From Bacteroidales bacterium (GTDB lineage Bacteria; Bacteroidota; Bacteroidia; Bacteroidales; JAFGUD01): a stretch of 64,000 bases of DNA. The translations under genes were made by a program, and so were the position numbers. Positions 17,849 to 28,282 of the stretch are shown here, piece by piece (the stretch's first letter is position 1; the number at the start of each line of letters is the position of its first letter). The notes beneath the pieces were generated by a model, which saw nothing but the letters and a program-made list of their open reading frames with translations, was not told where the DNA came from and made no database searches. The stretch spans positions 1 through 64,000 of the forward strand of contig JAFGUD010000160.1 in NCBI GenBank assembly GCA_016938685.1, read 5' to 3'.

Positions 17849-20059
17849 ATGAAAAAATCAATTTTTATCTTTAGCTTTTTATTCGTGTTTTTCTTTTCAG
17901 GTTTTTCGCAAAACTCTGTAAATTCAAACATGGCTGATATTCAACTAGATGGGGAAACTCATGTTATTAAGTGTTCAGAATTTCACGTTACAGAACCTTT
18001 AATTGAATTAGCGAAAAAAAATCCGGTCATCCCAGAAGAAAGTTTCTCATTTAAACAATTTTCGGACAAAGAAGATATGCCAGTTCAAACTTTTGAGTTT
18101 TCTGCAGAAAACAATGGTTTAGAATATGGAAATGATCCATCAATTGTTCAAAAAGAATACGGAACTATTGCAAATAAAGGAGTGCTTCAATCATGGACAG
18201 GACAATCATCAGGAGTAAGACCTTTTGACCCAACAGGAGCTGCAGGACCTAATCATTATATCCAAATGATAAACGGAAATAATGGATCTATGTACAAAAT
18301 TTGGAGTAAAACCGGTAGTGTTGTTGCAAATGGTTATCTTAGTGATTTTTGGACTTCGAATGATGCATATGGTGATCCGATTGTGTTGTACGATAAAGCG
18401 GCTGATAGATGGTTTTTAGCTGAATTTGACGATGGTTCTAATAATGAAATATATATTGCTATCTCAGCTACAAGCGACCCAACAGGTTCGTGGTACGCTT
18501 ATACTTTTAGCTCTCCTGATTTTCCTGATTATTTAAAATTTTCTGCATGGCAAGATGGTTATTACATGACAGCTAATTATGCTGAAAAAGTATTTGCTTT
18601 TAACAGAGATAAAATGTTAGCAGGAGATGGCTCTGCCGAAGCTGTTTATAGAACATTTTCTCCACCTACAGGAGGTTTTTTTGTTCCTTTAACTGCAGAT
18701 GCTTCTGATGGAGTAATGCCAGGCGATGGGACTCCTTGTTCGATCTTTTCTTATCAGGATAATGCATGGTCGAGTGCGTCAACTGATGCTGTGAATATAT
18801 ATAATGCTTCTGTTACTTGGGGGGCATCTCCAAATATGACTATTACATCGGTTGCAACTCTTCCTACTAATTCTTTTGATGCTTCTTATAATAATAGCTG
18901 GAATGATATTCCTCAACCAACAACAACACAAAAACTTGACGGAATTGGTGGTGCAATGATGTTTCGTGCTCAGTGGAAAACATGGACAGGATATAATACA
19001 GTACTATTGAGTTGGGCAGTAAAAATAAGTTCTTCTCAGAGAGGAATTTTTTGGTGTGAACTTAGACAAGATCAAAGTACAGATGCTTGGTCTATTTATC
19101 AACAAGGTATTTATGCTCCCGGCTCCGAATATTATTGGATGAGCAGTCTTGCAATGAATGATTTGGGTGATATTGCTTTGTGCTACGCAAAAGGCAGCTC
19201 AACAACCTCTATGTCATTAGCTTTTGCAGGACGACATGCTTCTGACCCGCTTGGAACAATGCCAATTCAAGAATTTGTTGTTCAGCAAGGTTCCGGTTAT
19301 CAAAGCAGTCATAACCGTGACGGCGATTATTCTCATACTTGTTTAGACCCAGACGGTGTTACTTTTTGGCATACAGGAGAATATATGAACGCTGTAAATT
19401 CAGTTAGAACAAAAGTATATTCATTTCAATTGCCGGCAGAATGTGAAGAACCAACAACTGTTGCTAGTAATTTTTCAACTTCTTCGATAACAACAGCAAC
19501 CATGACTTTAAATTGGACAAGAGGTGATGGCGATGGAGTTATAGTTATCGCGAAAGAAGGTTCTGCTGTTGATGTAGTTCCAAATATTGGACAAGAATAT
19601 AATGACGTGTCTTATTTTGGATATGGCGATGAAATTGGTGATGGTAATTTTGTAGTTTATGATGGAACAGAATCTAGTGTATCTCTTACGGGGTTAATAG
19701 CCGAAACAACATATTATTTCAGTGTTTTTGAATACAATTCTCCTGATTTTTGTTACAATACAACAGGGCTTACAGGTGATGCAACAACTGCTGCTCCCGC
19801 CGGTATTTTTTCTAATTCTATTGATTTAGGTGTGAAAATTTATCCCAACCCTAGTAACGGAGAATTTGTTATTGATTTTGATTGTTTCACAAATCCTTTG
19901 GAAATTCAACTTACTGATTTAACAGGAAGAATTGTTTATAATGGTTATTTAACCGAAAAATATAATCAAATCAATATTGGAAAACAAGAAGCCGGTGTAT
20001 ATTTATTAAACTTACAAAACAGTAATACTAATGAAATTGTAAAAATTATTATTAAGTAA
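17849..20059 (+). CDS. T9SS-secreted protein, propeller-like plus FN3
   Basis: A 736-residue exported protein. After the signal peptide (ending near SGFSQ), residues about 95-520 form a domain shared with the gene upstream, with the conserved phrases GPNHYIQMINGN, YGDPIVLYDKAADRWFLAEF and NRDGDYS. An FN3-like domain follows (about 530-650, LTGLIAETTYYFSVFEYNS). The C-terminus is a type-A T9SS sorting domain (VKIYPNPSNGEFVIDF, then GVYLLNLQN), which is removed when cargo is anchored at or released from the surface. The catalytic function, if any, is unknown. It has its own promoter and terminator. Confidence 0.85.
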   Translation: MKKSIFIFSFLFVFFFSGFSQNSVNSNMADIQLDGETHVIKCSEFHVTEPLIELAKKNPVIPEESFSFKQFSDKEDMPVQTFEFSAENNGLEYGNDPSIVQKEYGTIANKGVLQSWTGQSSGVRPFDPTGAAGPNHYIQMINGNNGSMYKIWSKTGSVVANGYLSDFWTSNDAYGDPIVLYDKAADRWFLAEFDDGSNNEIYIAISATSDPTGSWYAYTFSSPDFPDYLKFSAWQDGYYMTANYAEKVFAFNRDKMLAGDGSAEAVYRTFSPPTGGFFVPLTADASDGVMPGDGTPCSIFSYQDNAWSSASTDAVNIYNASVTWGASPNMTITSVATLPTNSFDASYNNSWNDIPQPTTTQKLDGIGGAMMFRAQWKTWTGYNTVLLSWAVKISSSQRGIFWCELRQDQSTDAWSIYQQGIYAPGSEYYWMSSLAMNDLGDIALCYAKGSSTTSMSLAFAGRHASDPLGTMPIQEFVVQQGSGYQSSHNRDGDYSHTCLDPDGVTFWHTGEYMNAVNSVRTKVYSFQLPAECEEPTTVASNFSTSSITTATMTLNWTRGDGDGVIVIAKEGSAVDVVPNIGQEYNDVSYFGYGDEIGDGNFVVYDGTESSVSLTGLIAETTYYFSVFEYNSPDFCYNTTGLTGDATTAAPAGIFSNSIDLGVKIYPNPSNGEFVIDFDCFTNPLEIQLTDLTGRIVYNGYLTEKYNQINIGKQEAGVYLLNLQNSNTNEIVKIIIK

Positions 20060-20078
20060 ATTTTTCAAGTTTTTATAG

Positions 20079-20108
20079 AAACCGCTTTTAAACAAAGCGG
20101 TTTTTTTT
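20079..20108 (+). terminator. Terminator after second T9SS cargo gene
   Basis: AACCGCTTT pairs with AAAGCGGTT around a short loop and is followed by a run of eight T. It lies 20 bases after the stop. Confidence 0.88.
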
Positions 20109-20506
20109 GTTTTTTCTGCTCAAATCATTGATAATCAACCAACAAGTCGCCCCTTGGGAAATCAATTAGAATCACTTTTTTCATTTCTCTGAAAAAATGT
20201 GAATAAATAATTTTTAATTATGCAATTTTTTATTAAAATTTGTCAAATTTTATTTACAATAATTAATGTTTAATTAAAAGAGTTTAAAGAGTTTGTTACA
20301 ATTTGATTTTTAACATAAACTGCTATTTATCAGGCTTATAACAAAATTATGTTTTGATTTTTATATTCCTGAAATTTTCAAAAAAACTGCATTTGAAATT
20401 GTGGAATAACATTTGTTTATTGTATGATATAAAATGCTTGTTGTAACTGTTTAATATTTAGGCATTTATACAAAAAAACTTAACTTTTTTTGATTTATAC
20501 TTTACA
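20109..20506. other. AT-rich spacer without a gene
   Basis: About 400 bases hold no credible reading frame on either strand. I see no strong hairpin, no word array and no exact TAnnTTTG box. A promoter for rlmH must lie near its 3' end (a TTTATACTTTAC stretch at about 20491-20502 is a weak candidate). Confidence 0.5.
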
Positions 20507-20971
20507 ATGCGAATAACGTTAGTGCTTATTGGAAAAACGGAAACAGGTTTTGTTTCGGAGGGTATAAAAGAATACGAAAACAGGCTTAAACACTACGTTA
20601 AGTTTGAAATAATTATTCTGCCTGCATTGAAGAAAATAAAAAATCTTTCAATAGAAATGCAGAAAAAAAAGGAATCTGAATTTATTGAATCAAATATAGA
20701 TTTAAAAAGTAACATTGTTCTATTAGATGAGATTGGCAAAGAATACACTTCTTCAGGATATGCTGAATGGCTGAACAAACAAATAAATGCCGGAACTGAC
20801 ATTACATTTGTTGTTGGGGGTGCTTATGGTTTTTCTGATGAAATGCGAAAAAAATATCCCAAAATAGCATTGTCTAAAATGACTTTTTCGCATCAAATGG
20901 TCAGGTTATTCTTTGTGGAGCAGATTTATAGGGCATTTACGATTTTAAAAGGTGAAAATTATCACCACTAA
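20507..20971 (+). CDS. rlmH: 23S rRNA (pseudouridine-1915) methyltransferase RlmH
   Basis: A SPOUT-fold methyltransferase that modifies helix 69 of 23S rRNA on the 70S ribosome. The 154-residue protein has the SAM-binding knot motif DITFVVGGAYGFSDEM and the C-terminal LSKMTFSHQMVRLFFVEQIY with GENYHH, all typical of RlmH. The next gene starts 11 bases on with GTG, so rlmH is probably co-transcribed with the large histidine kinase. Confidence 0.95.
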   Translation: MRITLVLIGKTETGFVSEGIKEYENRLKHYVKFEIIILPALKKIKNLSIEMQKKKESEFIESNIDLKSNIVLLDEIGKEYTSSGYAEWLNKQINAGTDITFVVGGAYGFSDEMRKKYPKIALSKMTFSHQMVRLFFVEQIYRAFTILKGENYHH

Positions 20972-20982
20972 AAATACTTTTT

Positions 20983-23900
20983 GTGAAAAACTACTTAAAA
21001 CAAAATATATTCTTCTTTCTTGCAATATTGCTTTATCTTGCAGGTATACTTACGGATAAATATCAAACTCCGCAACCAAACTCAAATTTGGTTTCAAAAT
21101 TTGAAACCGTTTTGCATGCCAAAGAAAAAGAACTTGTTGCTTTGGTTGATTCTGTAGCCGGTTTGATTGTTGACAACGAAATTGTGTTTGATAATTCGGA
21201 TACTACATTGCTTTCTTCCGAGCAAATGAATGAAATAAAGGACAAAGGTTTTACTATTCTTGTATTTAAAAATGATACCCTGAAATTTTGGACTGATAAT
21301 TACCTAAATATCAATCCGCTATACAGTTCTTTTGACTTCTCCGCTATGGGATTTGAATTGTCAAATTATTTTCTGGAAGTTAGAGAAAAGTCGATGTACG
21401 ATTATAATATTGTTGGGCTTTTTAGAATTAAATCGAATTATTCGATAGAAAATAATTACCTCAAAAGTGAATTTAATAAAGATTTTGATGTTAGTGAAGC
21501 TGTCGATGTTTCATTTATGTTTACTTCAGAATCAATGGTAGTTAAATCTTTTGACAACGAAACCCTTCTTTTTCTTACTTATGGTGATGAATCACATGAT
21601 AACCCGGGTACTTCGTGGCTTTTGAGTATTTTTTATATTCTTAGCTTTCTTTTTCTTATTCAACATGCTAATTATTTGATAAATCAATTTTACAAAAAGA
21701 AAAGGAAGTTTATTTATATTCCTTTGATGCTTCTTTTAGTTGTGGCTGTTAGGGCATTGTTGATTATTTTCAAATTTCCGGTCAATGTTTTTTCTCAGGA
21801 TTTTTTCGACAGTCAATATTTCGCAACCTACGGAATAAATAGCTCTTTGGGTGATTTGATACTGAATTTGATGGTTTATTTTACTTTGGCTTTTCATATC
21901 GCTAAAATGATTTTGTCGCCAAAATTTATAGAATCGCTTTACAAAAAAAATATTCTTAAAACTGTTATTTCAATAATTCTTCTTATTGGTGGTTTTATTG
22001 CGTTTATAATAAACACTGACTTGATTACAAATATTGTCATTAATTCCCAAATTCCATTAAATCTCTACAATTTTCTGGGGCTTAATATTTTCAGCTTTTT
22101 TGCATTTTTCAGCATAATTGCGATTATTATTCTTTCTGTTTTTGTAATTTTTCAGATTTTCGAATTTGCAACAAGTTTACTTAAACAAAATTTAATAATT
22201 TTAGCTACTGTTTTTTCTTATATCGCAGCAACAGGAATAGTTTATTTTATATACAAACAAATAGATTTTATTTCTATTATCTTAATATTAATAACAGTTA
22301 TTGTTGTATTGTTTTACAAAATAAGATCTAAAAAAATTAAACTTTATCATTTCAGTTTCTTGGGTTTTGTTTCTTCAATATTAGTTGCTTATGTTATATT
22401 CGTTTCACTTGATTCTCAAAAAACAGAAAAATATAAGTTAAAAGCGTTTGAAATGGTTAATCAGCGAGATGATATTGGTGAACTTTTGCTCGAAGAAATT
22501 GCCGATAAATTGCATGATGACCAAACTTTGATTGATTATGCCAATAATCCTGATATGCCTGATTTGAATTCTAAAGTAATTGATTATCTGCGCAGAAGAT
22601 ACTTCAAAAGCTATTGGAACAAATATGACATTTCGGTTAATCTTTGTTCAAAAAATGATTCGATTTTCATGAAAGATAATGCTCCATTTAATTGTAATGT
22701 TCATTTTGCAAATATTTTAAAAAATAGTAGCACAAAACTAAATATCAGAAACACTTATTTTATAAATTCGTCTGAATATCGAAATTCATATTTAATTTTT
22801 TCTAATTATCCGGTTGATGATGATTCCGCTACTTTTTATTTTACTCTTTCGCCAAAACTTTATCCTTCGAATATAGGCTATCCCGAACTTCTTTTGAATA
22901 ATTCTGAAGTTGATTTAAAGAAACCTGATTACTCTTTTGCAAACTACAGAAATAATAAATTAGACCAAAAATCCGGGTCTTATAATTATCCTTTGAATGG
23001 AGAAAATTTTTACGCTTCTTCACAAGAAATTAGAATTATTGATGATGAAGAACTTCGTCATCTAGTGTATACTGTTTCAGACGGAGATTATGTTGTCCTT
23101 TCATTTGAAAGACTGACTTTTTGGAATGCAGTTGTGATTTTTTCTTATATTTTCCTTGCTTTTGTTGTTATTATTGCTTTTTACGCTTTGTTTTCAAATA
23201 TATCAATTTCTTTTAAACCCCGAAGCTGGAATTTCAGAACAAAATTAATTTTCTCAATGCTTGGTGTTTTGAGCTTAACTTTTACTGTTATTGGAGTAGT
23301 TACCATTGTTTTAAATATTAATCAATATAATAAAAATCACGAAGAAGAGGTAATAGAAAAGCTTCGCGAAATTAATATTGGTTTGTCGGAAAAATATAAC
23401 CATCTTGATTCAATTACAGTTACGTGGCAGGAAAATGAGTTGAATTATCTTGATATTACATTGCGCAAACTTTCTGAAATGATTGGCTCGGACATCAATT
23501 TATACGATAAAAATGGGCAAATTTTGGCTACTTCTAGACCTGAAATTTATTCAATGCAACTTTCCGGAAAACAAATTAATCCTATTGCTTTTCATGAAAT
23601 AATAAATAATGATGTAGCATTGTTTGTGCATAAGGAAAATATTAGTTCTATGGAATTTACTTCTGCATATTCCCAGCTTTTGAATAAGGAAAACAAATTG
23701 TTAGCGATAATAAATATGCCCTATTTTACAAAACCCGACGCTTTTCAGCAAGAACTCACAAACTTGATTGTAACGATTATCAATATATTTGTTGTTCTTT
23801 TTGTTATTTCAATGATTCTTTCTGTACTTATTTCAGAACAAATTATTTCTCCTTTAATTATTCTTCAAAGCAAATTTAAAAAACTTGAACTTGGTAAAAA

Positions 23901-24696
23901 ATATGAAAAAATAGAATATAAACGCAAAGACGAAATTGGAGAGCTTGTTTCAGAGTACAATAAAATGGTTGAAAAACTTGATGAAAGTATTGCTCTTTTG
24001 TCAAAATCGGAACGGGAAAGCGCTTGGCGCGACATGGCAAAACAAATTGCTCACGAGATAAAAAATCCGCTTACTCCTATGAAACTCAGCATTCAGTTAT
24101 TGTTGCGTTCGTGGGAAAATCAAGATGAAGATTTCGATTATAGGCTTAGGGATATGAGTAATACATTAATTCAACAAATAGAAACATTAAAACGTATTGC
24201 CGAAGAATTTTCCGATTTTGCAAAAATGCCAAAACCTCAGGAACAGGTTATAAACATAGGCGACAAAATAGAACAAATGTCTAAGTTCTATGAAAACACC
24301 GAAAATGTTGATATTGTTGCTAATCTTAATAATTTTAAGAGTATTTTTATTATTGCTGATGATAAACAAATTTCTCGTGCATTTATAAATCTAATAAAAA
24401 ATGCAATTCAAGCTATTCCGGAAGGTGTGAGAGGAAAAATCAACCTGGATTTAGATGTTTATGCCGACAAAGTTCGTATTAAATTTACAGACAATGGTAG
24501 TGGTATTCCCGAAGAGATAAAAGATAAATTATTTTTGCCTAGTTTTACAACTAAATCAAGCGGTATGGGAATTGGGTTGGCTATGGTGCAAAATATTATT
24601 CAAAATGCGAATGGGAAAATTTCTTTCAAATCTGAATTAGGAAAAGGCACAACTTTTACTCTAGAATTTCCTATATACAAGCCTGAAGAAAACTAA
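20983..24696 (+). CDS. Large membrane histidine kinase, NtrY-like
   Basis: A 1237-residue sensor kinase with a GTG start. About ten or more membrane segments cover residues 8-25 and 210-475. A periplasmic domain follows (about 480-735), then two membrane helices (735-800), a second extracytoplasmic loop, a further helix (about 925-955), HAMP (about 955-1010), HisKA with the phospho-acceptor His at 1024 (IAHEIKNPLTPMKLS) and HATPase_c (NLIKNAIQAIPEG, DNGSGIPEE, GMGIGLAMVQNI). The kinase core is NtrY-like, but the many-helix N-terminal module is much longer than classic NtrY. No response regulator is adjacent, so the partner is unknown. Confidence 0.87.
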   Translation: MKNYLKQNIFFFLAILLYLAGILTDKYQTPQPNSNLVSKFETVLHAKEKELVALVDSVAGLIVDNEIVFDNSDTTLLSSEQMNEIKDKGFTILVFKNDTLKFWTDNYLNINPLYSSFDFSAMGFELSNYFLEVREKSMYDYNIVGLFRIKSNYSIENNYLKSEFNKDFDVSEAVDVSFMFTSESMVVKSFDNETLLFLTYGDESHDNPGTSWLLSIFYILSFLFLIQHANYLINQFYKKKRKFIYIPLMLLLVVAVRALLIIFKFPVNVFSQDFFDSQYFATYGINSSLGDLILNLMVYFTLAFHIAKMILSPKFIESLYKKNILKTVISIILLIGGFIAFIINTDLITNIVINSQIPLNLYNFLGLNIFSFFAFFSIIAIIILSVFVIFQIFEFATSLLKQNLIILATVFSYIAATGIVYFIYKQIDFISIILILITVIVVLFYKIRSKKIKLYHFSFLGFVSSILVAYVIFVSLDSQKTEKYKLKAFEMVNQRDDIGELLLEEIADKLHDDQTLIDYANNPDMPDLNSKVIDYLRRRYFKSYWNKYDISVNLCSKNDSIFMKDNAPFNCNVHFANILKNSSTKLNIRNTYFINSSEYRNSYLIFSNYPVDDDSATFYFTLSPKLYPSNIGYPELLLNNSEVDLKKPDYSFANYRNNKLDQKSGSYNYPLNGENFYASSQEIRIIDDEELRHLVYTVSDGDYVVLSFERLTFWNAVVIFSYIFLAFVVIIAFYALFSNISISFKPRSWNFRTKLIFSMLGVLSLTFTVIGVVTIVLNINQYNKNHEEEVIEKLREINIGLSEKYNHLDSITVTWQENELNYLDITLRKLSEMIGSDINLYDKNGQILATSRPEIYSMQLSGKQINPIAFHEIINNDVALFVHKENISSMEFTSAYSQLLNKENKLLAIINMPYFTKPDAFQQELTNLIVTIINIFVVLFVISMILSVLISEQIISPLIILQSKFKKLELGKKYEKIEYKRKDEIGELVSEYNKMVEKLDESIALLSKSERESAWRDMAKQIAHEIKNPLTPMKLSIQLLLRSWENQDEDFDYRLRDMSNTLIQQIETLKRIAEEFSDFAKMPKPQEQVINIGDKIEQMSKFYENTENVDIVANLNNFKSIFIIADDKQISRAFINLIKNAIQAIPEGVRGKINLDLDVYADKVRIKFTDNGSGIPEEIKDKLFLPSFTTKSSGMGIGLAMVQNIIQNANGKISFKSELGKGTTFTLEFPIYKPEEN

Positions 24697-24734
24697 GAAA
24701 AATTGAAAAATTAATACTTGCTTGCACTTTTACC

Positions 24735-25334
24735 TTATTCTGGTTTATTTTTCGGATTCTGTTTTTGTAAATGTTTTTTCTGAGCAATTTTGTTTTTGAC
24801 AAATTCGTAAACAAAATAAATTCCGAATATAATGTAAAACAATCCGCCACTGATGAATGCCCATGCTGCGTCACTCATGAACCAAACAGAATAAAAAACT
24901 AAAAGTGTATAAACAGCAAACATGTAGAACATACTTTTCATGCTTTTTTTCATTTGTTTGTATTGCTGTTCGTTGAATTCAAGTCCACGCATATATCTTT
25001 TGGACATGTTAAGTAAAATATTACTCGGAGTAAATGCGGATATTGCTAGAATAACGCAAGTTAAAACGCCAATTAGAGCAGGTTTGAGCTTAAAAAAAAC
25101 ATCATTGTCAAGGATAATTGAAACAACTCCAAGAGCAATAATAAGAAGAGTGTCAAAAAGAATAAATTTGTCGAATTTTTTATCTTTAATTCGGTAAAAA
25201 ATAAGTTCGCCAATTCCCACAATCACGGCAACAATTAAACCGATTTTTGTTCCCCATATTTCGTCGGCAATAATGAAAACAAACAAGGGAATAAATCCCG
25301 GCAAAAGTTGTAACAGTATTTTTCGTTGGTTCAT
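24735..25334 (-). CDS. Septation protein IspZ/VC0807-like membrane protein
   Basis: A 199-residue integral membrane protein with about six hydrophobic helices and a basic C-terminus. The opening LLPGFIPLFVFIIADEIWGT and the overall layout resemble the IspZ/YciB and VC0807 families of inner-membrane proteins, whose biochemical role is unclear. The assignment is by eye. It converges on the kinase gene (38 bases between stops). Confidence 0.55.
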   Translation of the reverse strand: MNQRKILLQLLPGFIPLFVFIIADEIWGTKIGLIVAVIVGIGELIFYRIKDKKFDKFILFDTLLIIALGVVSIILDNDVFFKLKPALIGVLTCVILAISAFTPSNILLNMSKRYMRGLEFNEQQYKQMKKSMKSMFYMFAVYTLLVFYSVWFMSDAAWAFISGGLFYIIFGIYFVYEFVKNKIAQKKHLQKQNPKNKPE

Positions 25335-25512
25335 TTGCTGTGATTAAAAATCTAAGTTGTGTTAATTTTTTAAATTTTGATTAAAAATGAGATTTAATAA
25401 ATAGAGTGTTTTTTTGCAAATTAAGTGTTTTAGATTTTAATTTGGAAATTTACAGTTCTTATATGTCATTTGTTTTATGACAAAAGTTTTAGTTTGTTTG
25501 TACAAAGAGTTT

Positions 25513-25520
25513 TAGTTTTG
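25513..25520 (+). promoter_or_regulatory. -7 box upstream of kinase/regulator pair
   Basis: TAGTTTTG fits TAnnTTTG exactly. It lies only 11 bases from the annotated ATG, and no TTTG at the usual distance is seen, so its use is uncertain. If used, translation would start from a very short leader or from the Met two codons on. Confidence 0.3.
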
Positions 25521-25531
25521 CGTAATAATTT

Positions 25532-27622
25532 ATGTTGATGAAAGATTTTATTCGAAAAATATATAAACGTTTACGTTTTTTTATACCGGTTTCGTTGGTG
25601 ATTTTGGTAGCTATTTCTATTCTTACATTTCTTTCGGTGAAAAACACTACAAATTCAGTTAATAATCTTTTGGAACGTAGTCTTGACCTTGAAGTTGAGG
25701 CAATTTACAAAATGTTTGAACGGGAGTATAACCTTAAAATTCAGCAAGTTGGCACGCATCTGAAAGTTTTGCATAATAGTTTTTACAGTAGCGATTTTAA
25801 AAACAGCAATGAAATTATTGTCGTTGATGCTGAAAATCAAATAACAAAACAAATACATAAAACTGAAATCAAAAAATGGTACTGGAATAATGAACTTTTA
25901 CTTGAAAATCACGCCCTAGTAGATACTATCAAATATCTTGTTGGCGGTACTGCAACAATTTTTCAAAAAATAGATAGCGGATATCTGAGAATTTCTACAA
26001 ATGTGCAAACTGTTGATAATCAGCGTGCTGTTGGAACTTTTATTCCAAATAATTCTCCCGTAGTTCAAACAATCGAAAAAGGAGGAATTTATTATGGTCG
26101 CGCTTATGTTGTAAGCGATTGGTATATAACTGCTTATGAGCCATTAAGAAATGAATTAAATGAAATAATCGGAATGCTTTATGTTGGTAACAGGGAGAAA
26201 AATCTTGACGATATTCGGGAAATTCTACATCAGATTAAAATCGGAAATAGTGGTTATGTGTTTGCTATGGACACTTCGGGAAACGTCATAATTCATCCTT
26301 CAAAAGAAGGACAAAATTGGGCAGATAGTGCTGTTTTTCAGCAAATAATAAAAGAAAAAAATGGAGCTGTTAAATATTTATGTAGCAGCGATAAATGTCA
26401 TCACTTAATATCGTTCAGATATTTCAAGGAATTTGATTTGATTGTAGCTGCTGAAATTGTTCAGGAAAAAGAAGTAGCGGAAACAAAATCCAGATTAATT
26501 AAAAATTCTGTTTTTACAGCGTTGGTTTCATTGGCAATATTGTCGTTAGTTATTTTTTTATTGACATACAGAAGTTTGCGAAGTTCTTTTAGAAAAATAG
26601 ACAAGACAAAACGTGCTTTGGAAATAAGTGAAACTAAATTTGAAACTTTATTCGATAATAGCAGTGATGAAATTTATGTTTCTAATTTAGATGGTAATTT
26701 TATAGAAATCAACAAAGTAGCTTGTTTAACGCTTGGTTATTCTCGCGATGAACTTTTGACTATGAATTTTTCAGATATTAAAAAGGGAAAATATAGGTCA
26801 ATGCTGATGGACAACATTAACAAAATAAAGGAATTTGGAGAGGCTACTTATGAAAGCGAACATCTTTGCAAAGATGGAAGAATGATTGCAGTAGAAATGA
26901 AAAGTCGTTTGATTAATTATGAAGGCAATGAAGTAATTTTGAGTGTTGCTCGTAATATAGAAGAGCGAAAAGCAATGCAAAAACGTATTATCAGCACAGT
27001 TATTAAAACCGAAGAAAAGGAGCGTAAAAAATTTGCTGCCGATTTGCACGACGAACTTGGTCCGGTTCTTTCCACAATAAAACTTTATAGCGATTTGTTA
27101 AAAACAAAACCAATAGAAGATGAAAAAAGTAAGGAACTAATCAACGATATCGATGGACTAACAGATATGGCAATTTCAACAACCCGTGATTTGCAAAACC
27201 GTATTACGCCAACAATTTTGCACGATTTTGGATTAGCAACTGCTATTGAAGAGTTTAGTAATTATATCAACAAAACAAAATCAATTAAAATTTCCGTTGA
27301 TAGTTCTGAATATAAGGTAATTAGCGAAAGTATTGTTGAAACAATTATTTTTCAGGTGACCAAAGAATTGATTCACAATACATTGAAACATGCAAGTGCA
27401 AGAAATATCAAAATTGAATTGAAAGTACTTAATAATCAGCTGATTTTATATTACAAAGATGACGGAGTTGGTTTTGATTTTGACGAAATGTTGCAAACAA
27501 GTCAGGGGTTGGGTTTAAATAATATTGTCAACAAAGTTAAAACAATTAAGGGAATGTGCGATTTTAACAGCCGTCCTGACAAAGGAATGTTTGTTTTGAT
27601 AACAGTAAAATTAAAAGATTAA
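25532..27622 (+). CDS. Cache-PAS sensor kinase, NarX/HisKA_3 type
   Basis: A 696-residue kinase. Membrane helix about 18-38, a periplasmic Cache_3/Cache_2 ligand domain (about 50-315, with GIYYGRAYVVSDWYITAYEP and GNSGYVFAMDTSGNVIIHP), a second helix (about 328-350), a PAS domain (about 365-485, FDNSSDEIYVSNLDGNFIEI) and a HisKA_3 dimerisation domain with His at 506 (ADLHDELGPVLSTIKLYSDL). HATPase_c ends the protein (DDGVGFDFDEM, GLGLNNI). The ATG could be codon 1 or 3 (MLMKD). The next gene, 2 bases on, is its response regulator. Cache domains of this type sense small molecules such as organic acids; the ligand is unknown. Confidence 0.92.
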   Translation: MLMKDFIRKIYKRLRFFIPVSLVILVAISILTFLSVKNTTNSVNNLLERSLDLEVEAIYKMFEREYNLKIQQVGTHLKVLHNSFYSSDFKNSNEIIVVDAENQITKQIHKTEIKKWYWNNELLLENHALVDTIKYLVGGTATIFQKIDSGYLRISTNVQTVDNQRAVGTFIPNNSPVVQTIEKGGIYYGRAYVVSDWYITAYEPLRNELNEIIGMLYVGNREKNLDDIREILHQIKIGNSGYVFAMDTSGNVIIHPSKEGQNWADSAVFQQIIKEKNGAVKYLCSSDKCHHLISFRYFKEFDLIVAAEIVQEKEVAETKSRLIKNSVFTALVSLAILSLVIFLLTYRSLRSSFRKIDKTKRALEISETKFETLFDNSSDEIYVSNLDGNFIEINKVACLTLGYSRDELLTMNFSDIKKGKYRSMLMDNINKIKEFGEATYESEHLCKDGRMIAVEMKSRLINYEGNEVILSVARNIEERKAMQKRIISTVIKTEEKERKKFAADLHDELGPVLSTIKLYSDLLKTKPIEDEKSKELINDIDGLTDMAISTTRDLQNRITPTILHDFGLATAIEEFSNYINKTKSIKISVDSSEYKVISESIVETIIFQVTKELIHNTLKHASARNIKIELKVLNNQLILYYKDDGVGFDFDEMLQTSQGLGLNNIVNKVKTIKGMCDFNSRPDKGMFVLITVKLKD

Positions 27623-27624
27623 AA

Positions 27625-28263
27625 ATGGAAGTTTATACCGTAATAATAGCAGATGATCACGTTATTTTCCGCAAGGGAATGAAAACAGTTTTGAACGAAA
27701 TTCCTTTTGTGAAAGTTATTGCAGAGGTCTCAAACGGAGTTGAATTGATGAAGTTGATGCGAAAACAAAGTGTTGATATAATTTTTATGGACATAAATAT
27801 GCCCGAAATGAACGGAATTGAAGCGACAAAACAGGTAACTGAAAAATTTCCAAATACTGCCGTGATTGCACTTACTATGCACGAAGAAATTGGATATTTT
27901 AACCAAATGATTGATGCCGGAGCAAATGGTTTCTTGCTCAAAAAAACCACAAAAGAAGAACTAGAAGAGGCTATAAAAACTGTTCTTGAAGGTGAAAATT
28001 ATTATTCAAAAGAATTTGTAAACAGCATGAATATTAACATTCCAAAGAAGAAAAAAGTTGACGTTGATTTATCAAAACGCGAAATTGAAATATTGGAGTT
28101 AATTTGTCGAGGTTACTCAAATGTGGAAATGGCTAAAAAGCTGAATTTAAGTCAAAAAACAATAGATGGACACAGAACCCGTTTACTTGAAAAAACAGGT
28201 GCTAAAAATGCCGCAAATCTCGTAATGTTTGCATTGAAAAATAATCTTGTTGATTTGGGGTAA
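27625..28263 (+). CDS. NarL/FixJ-family response regulator
   Basis: A 212-residue DNA-binding regulator. The receiver domain (1-120) has the acidic pocket DDH (10-12), phospho-acceptor Asp at 56 (FMDINMPEMNG) and Lys in FLLKKTTKEEL. The LuxR-type HTH (about 145-205) has the classic SKREIEILELICRGYSNVEM and SQKTIDGHRTRLLEKTG. It is translationally linked to the kinase gene (stop and start 2 bases apart) and is its expected partner. Targets are unknown; the TonB receptor gene converges on it. Confidence 0.95.
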   Translation: MEVYTVIIADDHVIFRKGMKTVLNEIPFVKVIAEVSNGVELMKLMRKQSVDIIFMDINMPEMNGIEATKQVTEKFPNTAVIALTMHEEIGYFNQMIDAGANGFLLKKTTKEELEEAIKTVLEGENYYSKEFVNSMNINIPKKKKVDVDLSKREIEILELICRGYSNVEMAKKLNLSQKTIDGHRTRLLEKTGAKNAANLVMFALKNNLVDLG

Positions 28264-28282
28264 ATCCAGTGAAATAATTATT

